Shown here one piece after another: positions 23,703 through 34,850 of a DNA stretch of 64,000 nt. Positions within the stretch are counted from its first letter, which is position 1, and each line of letters starts with the position of its first letter. The position numbers and the translations under genes are program-made. The notes under the pieces are model-generated. The model saw nothing but the letters and a program-made list of their open reading frames with translations, made no database searches and was not told where the DNA came from. Origin of the DNA: Bigelowiella natans CCMP2755 (lineage: Eukaryota > Cercozoa > Chlorarachniophyceae). The DNA is taken from assembly GCA_000320545.1 (NCBI GenBank), contig ADNK01000741.1, positions 42,914-106,913 on the forward strand, written 5' to 3'.

Positions 23703-26350
23703 CGTGACAAACCACGCCATGCGCACGAGAAACGTGCACGTCACAACTGCGTCAAACCCAGTGACAATTGGGTTTGACCATCGTGCAGCACACAAAGCAA
23801 AACGCAAGTGCCTTCCAATGCGTCGAAAGGTTGAACGAACACGCCAGCACGTGTCGAAGCAGGACCTAGCTCAACCCACCAGCAAGAAAACCCAAGCACC
23901 CAGCGGCACAAAACGTGTTTGACTTTGACTTGGACGTCGTCACGTTGGACGCACGGAAAAAGGCGGCGTTTGGCCGGAGTTTGTTTGCGACGCACACGTT
24001 GTGGTCAGCAAGCCAGCGCTTGCACCACGCAGCATTGTTCCGGCTGTCCGGCATCCAGTTGGTTCACTTGCCCAGTTGCCGAAGTCAACGCGTGCGAGCA
24101 ACAGCACGATCGATGTGCGTGCACGTGTCGTCGACGTGCACGAGCGAGTGCCGTGACAGCTTGAACCTGACCATCGTGCGTGTGCATGCCATGATTTCTT
24201 GTGCGCACACAATTTGCATGGCCGGACAAGTTCACTTTGCATGAGAGATGGTGTGCAGACATGCAACACCATCCTGCATGCACATCATGCACGTGTGACA
24301 TCACGTGACACGAGATTGACATCATTGCCATGCACGACGAATGCATGAGCATTGCTTCGGCAGAAGCAAGCACGAAGTTGAACGAAGTCCAGACCAGCTG
24401 AGTTGAGTCTCAATTTGGGCGAAAACGGCTCAGCCATTGGTTCCAGTGCGACAAGGACACTTGTCGCAACCAGCGAGTGAGTTGGGGGGATTCCCCCCAA
24501 ACTGCTGCAAACCTGCGGAGTCAGATCCCAAGATTCGCAGATCGATTGCCCCAGACAGACAGCCCTCGACAGAGGTCAGTTGGGAGTTCATTGCAGCGAT
24601 TGCAGCCATGTGCAGCACGCATCTGAGAGCCAAGTTTCAATTCGTTTGACAGGGTTTTGGTTGATCTCCAATTGGCGCACTTGACTTGCGTTCTCACGAG
24701 TGCCAAATTGACTTTTTGAGTTTTGTCAGCTCGTGCGCCAATGTCATGTGTGTGTGCATGTGACTGGCCTGCACACGAGCCAACAAAGCACGCCATGTGC
24801 CCACAAGCACAGGCCTGGAGGTGTTGGATTGCAAATGCACAGCTAGACGTGCATGCGCCGCTAGGCCGGGTCACACACGTCCTGCAACCGGTTCCAGATG
24901 CGCAGCACGTGCACAACTAGCCACTGATGCGGGCCAGAGGGGTGTGTCAGGACGTGTGTGTGTTTCGTCGGATGGTTCGTGTGCGCTTCAGAACGTGTGT
25001 GCTCCAGTGCGTGTGTGCACGACAGCCAAAACACACGCACCAACTTGGTGCACGTGTGGGCAAGAACGTGTGTGTGAGTGAACGCACGTTGTGAAGAACG
25101 TGTGTGTGTGCAACGCTCTCCGACGTGCACGTTTTCGTGCGTGCACACAACAGTGCACAAACACAAACACAGCCTTCGTGGCTCCATTGCAATTGCACGC
25201 AGCAACCGTTGGCCGTGTGAAACGTGCAAGCTTTTTGAAAACGTCCAAAGTGTGCTGAGTGTGCAGGCAGGTGGAAAAAAAACGCAGCAAGTCTGTGCCA
25301 GGTTTGCTTGCAAGTTTTGCCTTGCACACATGCCACGCACCAGCTAGCCAGCGTCTGTGGGGAAGTCTAGGAGTGCACTTCAAGACATGGAAATCACGTG
25401 CATTGCAGCACCACCCAGTCATGCAGCTAGTCAGTACACACGAAAGCAATGTTGCACGTCAAGAGCCCGCACATGCATGCAGTGCATTGCATCTGCACCT
25501 AGTCTCTAGAAGTGTTGTTTGCGTGTCATGGATTTGACCGTCATGCCGCATTGCATCGAGCATGCTAGCATGTTCACAACAAGGTCACCTAGTCACCAAA
25601 AGTGGTGCAACATGCAATGCAAGCTTCGCACACATGACAGACAATTGCAGGACATTTTTTTGCAGGGACTCATGAGTCCATGTGCGTGCACGTGCATGTG
25701 AACACATGTACCTGTGCTTCACGTGCACCCAAAAAAACACACGTGCTCTTTTCATGTCCACACATGCACCGAACAAACCACGACACATCTGGACATGTCT
25801 AGATGTGCCAAGGCACATGTGAGATGAAAGGCACATGTGAACTAGTCGATGCACATGTGAGACGGAATGATAGACACAGTAATAATCGGATGTAATGTAA
25901 TGAAGTGATTAAATCTTTTCAAGCGGTCATCCCGATGTAGCTGCACATGTCACAGACAGCTCACACGCATGGGGACTTGCAAGTCCATGCATTTTGGTGG
26001 GCCGGCTAGCCGGCAGCATGCAAGCAGCCCGCAGTGCAAGGCACGCAGTCACTACAGCGACGCTTTGTTTGGGCATGGTGGCTACGTGCGCTTGAGCTAA
26101 ACGATGCAATTGCTTCTCAGCAGCCGCCCTTTCAATGCATGCTTATCAGGAAGGTGTACACCATATGTCGTCAGATCACACCGTGTCACGCAGGCCTATT
26201 TGCATGCAAGTTACTTTCAAATAATTTGTATGACTGTACATTTGTTTACACGCGCAGCACACGCGTACGGCATCGCATACGCATTTATTGTACGTTGATG
26301 AGTCCCTTGTCGCCAGTCCCGCGCTTGCAAATTGCAACAAAAGGCAAAAC

Positions 26351-28108
26351 TCAATGGTGATGATGACTATTCTGATGGTTGTGCGCAGCTCTTTGTGCGG
26401 CTTGTACCCTTTCTTCGATGGCTTGTTTATCGTGACCTTCATCATAAAGTTCGCGTTTCATAGGATCTGTAAGAATTTCGAGAGCTTCTCCAATAATCTT
26501 AAACTTTTCCTCATGCTCTTTCGTCTTTGCCTCATCATCCTCTTTCGCGACTCGGTCGGGGTGTATCTCCAGCGCCCTTTTCTTATAGGCCATTTTGATC
26601 TCTGGTTCAGAGGCAATACGGGATATTCCAAGTAGCTCATAATAGTCTGGGCGTTTCCTCTTGCGTACCTCAAATGCTGCTTTATCAAGCATATGTCGTA
26701 CCATGGTATCATTTTGGAAGGTCGTTTCGAGCAGCTTCTTCATCTCCTTCTCAGCTTCCTGAGGTCTATTGAGTTCAATTAATGCTGACGCTCGCGTAAT
26801 CCATGCCTGCTTGTTGTCATCCTGCGAATGCAGAGCTATCTTGCAGTCATGAAGACACTCATTCCACTGTTTTAGCCGCCGGTAAGCCTGTGCACGTTGG
26901 GCGTGCAAGCTGGCCCATAGAGGGGAGTGTATAGATACGTCTGCGCTTTCTATAGCCTCTGTAAAACATCTCGCTGACTCCGTGAAGTCCCGCTTTTTAA
27001 ATGCATCACGAGCGTTCTCGAAGGCACGAAAAACCGCCTTCACTTTTTTGTATAATGTCCTCGCCTCACCGAAGTCGGGGTCAAGTCGAAGGGCCTCCCG
27101 ACAGTGCTTAAGAGCTTGATCGAAATCCTTGGAAAGATATAGAGCCCATGCTCTCACCACGTAGGCGTCCGTACATTTTCGGCGAGTTCGAATGATGCTG
27201 AGTGATCTGCGTAGGGCGTGATCGCAAATTCCCATCTCCAATTCAGCTCTCAGAGACATCAACGTAGGAGTTACGGCAGATTTAGTAAGGTTGCCAACAG
27301 CCTTGAATATTGCGCGCGCCTCGACATACTTTCCCTCCTTCATCGCAGATTCTCCATCAGCCATTCCCTGTGATAGCTGAAGAACCTTCTGGTGATCCCC
27401 AGCTAGATCCGGCAACCTCTTCAAGTGCTCTTCAAGGTGTGACGCGGCCGATTTGAAATCACCCATTTCACACAGGGCCTGGCTGAGCCGCCGATGCCCT
27501 TTGGTGTAGTTTGGATTCAGCTTAATCGAGGCTCGTGCGTCAGCTAAAGCATCGTCGAATCGCTCTATCTGCATGTAGGCCGCTGATCGGTTTGCTAGTA
27601 CATGGAACATGTCAGGAGCAAGAGAGATAGCCTTGCTGTACATCTTGATAGCTTGATTGTAAGCTCGCGCTCTAAATTGTTGATTGCCCTGTTCCTTGAA
27701 AGCCTCGGCGGATGCGCGCTCTAGGGCCTGTTTGTCCGATGAAGAGCTTAAGTTGTTGATCGTGTGCGTCTTCGAATTGGAAAGATGGTCGTGGAGATCT
27801 CCATAGTCTCCTTTCCATTCACACTGCTGCGCGTGCAGGGGACACCTAACGCGCACGCGCGATAAAATACGCCACGCCAAAGGAGCTTGCTCTCGTAGAG
27901 GCCTGACATCGTCGTTACTAGTCAAAGGCGCTTTGCATTGGGGACAATCTGCTTTCTGGACCAGCCATTCGGAGAGGCATCCTTTGCAGAACACATGAGA
28001 GCATTTCGTATAGACAGGGTATTCGACTAGATTTAGACAAATCCCACATTCAAACTCCTTCCACAGCGTGCTACCCTTCTCCAGCACATTTCCGGTACTA
28101 AATCCCAT
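26351..28108 (-). CDS. RING-finger, TPR and DnaJ domain protein (DNAJC7-like)
   Basis: One uninterrupted frame of 585 residues. A C3HC4 RING lies at about 21-61 ([24 protein letters not shown]). A TRAF-type zinc segment follows ([13 protein letters not shown]). Several TPR motifs run from about 130 to 460, starting [22 protein letters not shown] domain lies near 495-565, with YYELLGISR, the essential HPD (EIHPDR) and a [12 protein letters not shown] helix, followed by a His-rich end. DNAJC7/TPR2 couples Hsp70 and Hsp90 through TPR and J domains; here a RING E3 module is fused in front. A role in chaperone-linked ubiquitination is inference. Unlike the multi-exon genes beside it, it has no intron. 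Confidence 0.93.
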   Translation of the reverse strand: MGFSTGNVLEKGSTLWKEFECGICLNLVEYPVYTKCSHVFCKGCLSEWLVQKADCPQCKAPLTSNDDVRPLREQAPLAWRILSRVRVRCPLHAQQCEWKGDYGDLHDHLSNSKTHTINNLSSSSDKQALERASAEAFKEQGNQQFRARAYNQAIKMYSKAISLAPDMFHVLANRSAAYMQIERFDDALADARASIKLNPNYTKGHRRLSQALCEMGDFKSAASHLEEHLKRLPDLAGDHQKVLQLSQGMADGESAMKEGKYVEARAIFKAVGNLTKSAVTPTLMSLRAELEMGICDHALRRSLSIIRTRRKCTDAYVVRAWALYLSKDFDQALKHCREALRLDPDFGEARTLYKKVKAVFRAFENARDAFKKRDFTESARCFTEAIESADVSIHSPLWASLHAQRAQAYRRLKQWNECLHDCKIALHSQDDNKQAWITRASALIELNRPQEAEKEMKKLLETTFQNDTMVRHMLDKAAFEVRKRKRPDYYELLGISRIASEPEIKMAYKKRALEIHPDRVAKEDDEAKTKEHEEKFKIIGEALEILTDPMKRELYDEGHDKQAIEERVQAAQRAAHNHQNSHHHH

Positions 28109-28756
28109 TGTGCTCGTGGAAATCCTATGTTTATTTTCTGTGTTTGTTTTTCTTTGTGATTCGATCCTTCCTGACCAAATTATTGAGCTCAGTGTTAAAT
28201 ATTCAATGTTTTATGATCAAATACAAACGTTAGGTTCATAACGGGGAGTTGACAATTCCATTTAAGGCATATGTCTAGATCCCAAGAAGAATCAGTGGAG
28301 GACCATCCGTCTCTTTATTAAATGTTTTCCGGAAAAATGAGAAAAGAAAGAGACTCTACAATGACTCAGCGCTCTATCAGATTTGTACCAACGAAGAGAA
28401 GCGAGCTTTACGAGTAACCAGGTGAGATGCAGCTTGTGGTTGTGCGTTGTCCTCGTCCTTGCGGCCCGTGGTGCGTGCCACTTGTGCTCTGATTCGCTTC
28501 AAAAAGAGAACATAGTTTGATAGTTTCCCCCATGTATTTTTACACCGCGACACACCTCAATTAGGTACGATCGGTACGATACGGTTTCCCTCCAAACCTT
28601 GAAGGTGTTATTCTGTCTTTTTTCCCTGTCTAATTTGGATCTGCGACATGTGAGAACAATTGTCTTCTATCGATTTATGCAGAACTCGTAGCGTTCCTTG
28701 ACATGATGAGGAAAGAGAAAGAGGAAGTGGCTCCTACTTATGATTAAGATTTCTAG
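28109..28756. promoter_or_regulatory. Divergent intergenic region (RING-TPR-J / TRAIP-like)
   Basis: A 648-bp gap between two divergent start codons. It is moderately AT-rich, with no microsatellite, no island-type words and no obvious reading frame. It presumably holds both promoters. Confidence 0.45.
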
Positions 28757-31700
28757 ATGAACGGGCCAGATGTAATTGTGATCGAAGATGCAGAGCTCAA
28801 CTCGTTGGCCCTAGAGCATGAATTGGACTCGGCTTTGGAAGAAGAAGAAATAGTCGAGGCACACCCTTGTGTCAAACCTGACTTTCAAAGCAATAAGAGC
28901 AAAAATATAAAGACCAGCACACCACAGAACCCTTGTGAAAGGGGTAAGCAAGATATCGACTTATCTATTTGAAGCATTCTTTGAATTGAAACCCACCTTA
29001 TATACGACGCTTAGACGCCGAGGAATTGCTGGACGAGGCATGTGAAAATTGTGTGATTTGCATGTCCGCCCTAGTTGGTCCTCCATATTCTGACCCATTA
29101 GCTGTATCTATAGAGTGTGGTCATCTCTTTCATCGAGGTAATCTTTGTATACATTTCAATCATAGTATTAAAAAATTCATCTCTAACCAACGTCGAGCAT
29201 ATCCTCTGGGTGAATTGAACCATGGTTTTGGGAAGGATGCATATCGAAGTGGTTGGAGACGAAGAACTCTTGTCCCTCTTGCAAACGCAGGTTTAGTCGA
29301 CAACTACACATTACTTTATTTTTGTATGAGAAATCAATTTTATTCTTTAGATGCCGAGTAGACAGCCTTGTTACGCCTCGCTGGTCCCCACTTGCAGTAC
29401 TCCAAGAGATTAGCATCTCAGAGGTCTATTACTTAGCACGAAATAGTTTATATTCAATAGAATACCAACATGGTTTTTGCCAGAGATGAATAATTGCCAA
29501 GGATGAGCAGTATGGACTCCCCGTTTCATCTTTTTTAACATAGAACAAGTCATCCGATACGGCGTCGAGTAGCAATGGAAAGGCCAGCAACAGAGAGGGT
29601 AAAAATTCAGAACTGCAGGAATATTGTTGTAGGTATAGTTAGTATCGTATTTCTAGGACTAGGGTACAACGCTACAACGTGATGTGATGCCAAAATAATC
29701 GATAGATTGTGAATCATATATAAATATATCTGTTTTACAGAAACTCAAAGATTTATTGAGTATCTATTGAGCATGAGAAACGAGTTCGAAGGACCTATGA
29801 GGTGGCTAGTCCTATTGTTCTTGCAAAAGCAATTCATCCTCTAAGAGAGTGGCTTCATGGTGACAGGAAAGATGTTGAAACTCAGCTGGATGAATGCACG
29901 CAAAAGCTGCACAGGCAGAGACGAAAGTAATTATACTACAACATTCTTGAATATCGCATGATTTTAAGGGAACTGTATTCTTTAGGCGGGACAGACAAAA
30001 GCTAAAATTTTACGATATGGAAAGGGTGGATCCAGCATTGAGACCCTCCGTGTTCACTTTTGTTGAATTTCAATGGAATTTTGCTCTTTTTCAGGAGCGA
30101 CAGCAACTCCAGCACTCAATGATGCAACTCAAGCAAAGTACATCTGCATTGTGGTCCAAAGTTAAGAGACTGGCGTCTGTCAAAGATGCGGTTGAATGCA
30201 ATAGAAATCTCCGTCTTGATAATTTTTGATTGGTTAATTTTGTAATCGTCAGTGGCGAGCGGCAGAGAAAAAAGGAGTCGATCCAAACCAGTTTTTAGCA
30301 TCCGTAGTCCCTGAATTGGAGAATCGCCATAACGAGGAGGTTTGATTTTTAAGTATCCATAAATAATATTGAGGGTGCTTGTATACGTATAACTTATCAC
30401 TGTCGTTCCTTCGTAGGAATTAATGAAACGATTGAAATGGATGGCAAAGGAGCACCAACTCCAATCCTCGCGCACAGCAAATATTGAGAAAGATCTCAAA
30501 GTAGTGACAACAGGCTAAAGAAAAATTTAGATAAAGATTAATATGATATATTGATTGACTAGTGCATGCATCATAATTATATTGTTGAGCTAATGTAGCG
30601 GGGAATTTGATTGTCTAGTCTTACCTAGTTGTTGTCTATTCCATCAATAAGGCTTTGGAGAGCAACCACCAAGTCGCGTTGGAGACCATAAGGTAATTTA
30701 AAGTAACTAGGATGATGTCTCACGAACGTTGTGGCGTATACCCACAAATCAGTTTAAATTTTTGCGGGATAGTACTGTTTGGATACATCGAGTACTTTTC
30801 CGTAACAAGTAAATCATCGATATTTCCATAGAAACTTATTGTTGTCTTTGGAGAGTTGTTATTCATGACATTGGCCATGTTTACTGCCAGCGTACGGTCC
30901 AGTATGTATGCGTTTAAGAGGATCAAAATCATTTATAGGATTCAAAAGGAGGAGATACGACGAAAACTGGGCAGGAACACAATCTCGAAAGAGAGATTTG
31001 AACAGGAACTTGCCGAGTTCGAAGAGAAGTTGGATCGCGTAATATGAGTGATTTCTCTATTCTAAATAACGTTGGTCTTGAAATTTTTGAGTTTGAAAGC
31101 AATGTCTCATATTGTAGCTGGAACGCATATGCGATGGATGTGGTTGTCAACTTGAAAAGGGAGGGGAATGTAGCTTCTGCCCGGCGGACAGCGTTGTCCC
31201 ATCGCAGGTACAGTTTTTATTTTAGAATTCTATCCGAATATCGAATATGTCGCGTGCATAACAGGTCACCGATACGCAGAAGGAGCGGGATAGCGATAGT
31301 TCAAGCAGTTCGGATGAAGTTTCGTTTGAAGAGAAGCCGCAAAACGTGCTTACTGAACTCTCGTATCCTCTTGCTGTGTTTCCTCCAAAAGCTAATGGAA
31401 TGCGAGACAGGATACGCAAGCAATTTGATACTTTCGATAAGATGGACCAAAGACGAAGAAAGCTTTCAGAAAGCCAGGAAAATAAAAGCGTGGGAATATT
31501 CCCTTCCACTAGCAACCCATTCAATATAGGAAAGTCCAGATTTGGTACTGGAAGTTTCGGTAGCAGCAAAAAGCGTGCCAGCGTAAAACGCAACAGGTCA
31601 TTGAACAGCAATAGTTTTTCGTCGCGCATAAATCCAGCAACAGTTTCGTCAAGCAGGGCCATGTCGATATACCCAGATTCAAGCTCTCATTCATTTGCTA

Positions 31701-31828
31701 TGGGAGGATCTTCATCATTTAAATCATCTAGAGATCGGAAAGCAGGGAGAAGGATTATAGGAAGTAGTCCAGTGACCTCTTCGAGCATGAAACCAACGAA
31801 AATATCGTCGTTCTTTTCAAAAATATGA
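28757..31828 (+). CDS. TRAIP-like RING E3 ubiquitin ligase with coiled coil
   Basis: Fourteen exons close in phase: 28757-28943, 29015-29137, 29236-29290, 29351-29423, 29544-29598, 29761-29926, 29986-30025, 30095-30190, 30253-30339, 30417-30500, 30652-30692, 30939-31038, 31118-31207 and 31265-31828, giving 586 residues. An acidic N-terminus is followed by a RING at about 72-118 (CVICMSALV, ECGHLFHRG, SCPSCKRR) split over three exons. About 230 residues of coiled-coil-like sequence follow. A second small Cys cluster (CDGCGCQLEKGGECSFC, about residues 371-387) comes next, then a Ser/Arg-rich tail ending KISSFFSKI. RING plus coiled coil plus a C-terminal PCNA-binding-like end is the layout of TRAIP, a replication-stress E3. 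The terminal motif lacks the canonical Gln, so PCNA binding is uncertain. Confidence 0.8.
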
Positions 31829-32953
31829 CAATCTGATAGCTTCTCAAAAACCCAAATCGCAGTAGCTTGACACACTCATTGTAATGCGCTATGTGCATTT
31901 GCAGCATCGATGCAACTGCCATGTTTCGGAAATGGATGCATCAATGATCTTCACGGCTAGGTCGCCGATGAAAGCGCATTAACAATGTTGTCGTCACTTG
32001 CTAGCTTGGCGATCGTTACGGTTCGCTAGCTGAGACAGACACACACAGAGACAGATGGGGCCTCGTTGCTCACTGCCACGTTAGCACGGCCTGTTTGGGC
32101 GACCAGCCTAGCAGCCTGACTAGCTGATCTAGCTAGTGATGACGACAGGTGGGCACCAGAGAACATTGTTTCTGCTGTGTGCGCAGACTTGCTGTCCGAT
32201 GTTTGTCGTTGCGACAGCCATGTCTCGATGTGATGGACACGATTTTTCGCAGCCAGGCTAGCAGGCTAGCAGGCAGGTCTAGAGGTGGCATTGCAGACAA
32301 CGCGACACAATGCATGTGCGCACGTGCAATCTAGCAATGCACAAGCAATGCACACAACATTGCTGTGCACACTTGTTGTTGCAGACAACGCAATGTGGCA
32401 TGCACACATGACGTGTGCAATGATGTTGCTGTGTCCATCACCACAAGCTGGCTCTCCAAGCTGGCTAGCAAGGCAGAACTAGAGAAGGGGGGCGGGGGTG
32501 CTTTTTGGAGACACCAGACACAAGTTGCAACAACCACGCTGGCACGCTGGTGCGTTCCACAGCGTTGTTTGTGATTGCCACGGATGCCAGGCCAGGTTGT
32601 CATTGCGTTGCCTGTCTCTCAAGTGCTGCTAGAAGCATGGCAACATGCAGGTGGAGCACACCCCACACTTCATTTCCTGGCCATGCAATCAGCAGCAAAA
32701 ATTGCGAAAATGCGCAACACGAAAATTTGCCCACTGACGACCCACTGCTGAACTGAATTGCTAGAATGACACGATGAAAAACAATGGGCAAACTGGCAAA
32801 GCACACGTCTGCTTTGTGAAAACAATCTTTGTCAAAAATGACAAGGCAAAAATCCACAGCAGAGCATCGATCGTTGAAAACACTGCAAATTCATTCTCAC
32901 CCAAGGTGACAAGTGAGAACGTTCAAATCAAAAACGGGAAAGCCACCAGATGA

Positions 32954-33554
32954 ATGGCTGACGGAAGAACAATTTGGATCTCTGAAGAACAAAAGATTGC
33001 TTTGATGGGATTTGCATGCACTCACCACACCAACTGTCAAAAATCAAGTTGTTCATGCATGGACGAGCGTGTTGACAAAAAACTCATTGCCACTGGTGAT
33101 CTGGCACAATTGGATCCCATTGAAAATGAACACCTGTTCAATGACACAAAAGACCTTGACATTGGAACAACTGAAGCCATGAGTGCTGTGTTTCCCAACC
33201 AAATTGCTCTCAAAATTTGCAAGAGAGTGAAAACAGATGAAGAAAGATTGAAATCAACCAAACTGAAAGAAGAAACGTTTGATGCAATGATGACTGAACC
33301 AGTTTGATGTGCTGAAAAAACACTTCAAATTGGTGAGAAACATGGACAAAGTTGAGACTCTCAACAATGTTGCCTTTTGCAACTTTGTTGGATCCCGTTC
33401 TGCAGGTGAGCACGTCCACAGCCTGCAAAAAAGACCGAGGAAAAAGTTCGTGTGGATGGCATTTGCTGCCATGCGGGTGTGGAGATGGTGTGCAAGAAAT
33501 GCGATGGAAAAACAAAATCGCGTGCAAATTGTGCTCACGAAATCATCAAAGTGA
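32954..33554 (+). pseudogene. Fragment of a viral-type superfamily 1 helicase, frameshifted
   Basis: The open frame 32954-33307 contains KLIATGDLAQLDPIE, the conserved motif-III-like block of SF1 helicases found in large DNA viruses and related elements. It is followed by a FPNQIALKICKRVKTDEERL stretch typical of the same family. Similarity continues in a different frame from 33309 (HFKLVRNMDKVET, NNVAFCNF), so at least one frameshift separates the parts. The Walker A region that should precede it is not visible. The sequence is a broken remnant. The assignment rests on motif memory, not on a search. Confidence 0.55.
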
Positions 33555-34147
33555 GCAAAAAAGAAGCAACAAGGAGGGATGCAATGAGATGTTTGCTGTC
33601 TGTGTCAGAAGGCACGTGAGGTGTTCAGTGTTCAACTTCATTGACCCACAAGGGGAGAACCCAATTGCTGATTTGGACAACCAGCCAATCATCCATGTCG
33701 GATGGGTTTCTCCAAAGAGGGCCAGCCTGCTCATGCACCAGGATTGAAAAAAGGGACATGAACGACTTGTTCAATGAGACAGCACACGAAAGGATCATTT
33801 TTCCAACTTGGCTTTCTGAAGAAATCAGGGATTGATTGTCGTTCAAGGTGCCACACGTGGCTCAGTGAATCTGAGATGAATGAGCGAATGAAAAAAATGG
33901 GGAACCTCTCTTCGCCACATTTTTGAGAAATCCGAAGATCGACATGTTGGTGGACAGTGTGAGAAGAAACGAACTGGAGGATTTTTTTGCTCCACAAATC
34001 AGAGTGCGGAGGCTTTCACTTCTGGTCGACTGGCACACACGTGGTGCCTCAAAACAGGGGTCTTGGAGGGGAGCATTGCTTCCGATTCACCAGGGCATGC
34101 GTGTCCAACCTTTTTCGTGAGAAGTTCACGACTTTTTTTTCATCAAA

Positions 34148-34850
34148 ATGGCAAGGTGCAGGGTTTCAGCGGCAGCAAAGGGGGCAACAGAGAACCACGA
34201 ATGCGCAGATTGGTTGGAACGATTGACCACAATGCATTTTGCTGACGTGGATGGCATTTTCAAGCCGACGAGGAAACTAGTTGCGCCAGACAAGAAGACT
34301 GGCCATGATCTTGAAGTTAATTCAAAGAACATCAAGGGGCACGAACACTTCACACAGAAAAAATTCCAAGGTTGTGAGTTCAAAGTCGATGCTTGCTACG
34401 AGCCTAGTTGGCGCAACCTGGAAAGCACAGATTCACTGTTCATGTCCGGGAAAGTTTTGTGTCTCATTCAAATGACGTCATCCCCAAGACATCCTGTCAA
34501 AGCTGCTGGAATCGGGGCAGTGTGCAAGGCGGCCAAGGAGAGACATTCGGATTTGGAAGGGCACGTTTTCATTTTTGTTCTCCCAGAGGGAAGTTCGCGT
34601 GGAGGCAAAGACTGTGTCAAAGATTTTGCCTGCCAATCCCATGTGAAATCCAATGGGAAAGTTGCAGAACATGGAATTGTTTGTGGTTTTCCCAAGCTGA
34701 AATCGGAGCTCGGCCAGCCAGCACCTGTTTGTCCTTCCAGGTGTTCTGGAACCAGAGGAAAAGGAGACTTGATTCCACGATGCACGAGAAATTCTGCCAT
34801 GTGGACAATGACGCGATGCTCTGCTGCAGATTTTTGCTGTGTCACTTTTG
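34148..34850 (+). CDS. Crinkler/RHS-like ORF (possible nuclease-related), inside the inverted-repeat unit
   Basis: The frame opens at 34148 and runs into the right inverted repeat, where it stays open to 35341. Only the first 210 or so residues look protein-like. They include DSLFMSG, then a QMTSSPRHPVKAAGI block and a FIFVLPEG strand. This order of an M-T-x-x-x-x-HP-K motif before a VP-type strand resembles the C-terminal part of Crinkler and RHS (retrotransposon hot spot) proteins, which are thought to be restriction-nuclease-like. It lies downstream of the helicase fragment, a pairing also reported for such proteins. The assignment is tentative; no ATPase domain is seen here. Confidence 0.4.

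Larger units (their letters stand above)
21550..26300. other. TGCA/CTAG-rich island 3 with tandem duplications
   Basis: The convergent gap lies between the YIPF5-like gene and the RING-TPR-J gene. The left part (21.8-23.7 kb) is built of two successive families of diverged tandem copies, listed separately. The right part (23.7-26.3 kb) is dense in GTGTGCACG, CATGTG and TGCATG words and carries CATGCTAGCATG at 25561. Frames on both strands are short and overlapping. I find no supported gene. Confidence 0.6.

Noticed and set aside
24861-25449. Overlapping Cys/His/Thr-rich frames in island 3
   Set aside because: The residues follow from repeated GTGTGTGCACG words. Cys and His spacing does not form a regular finger, and three frames are open at once.
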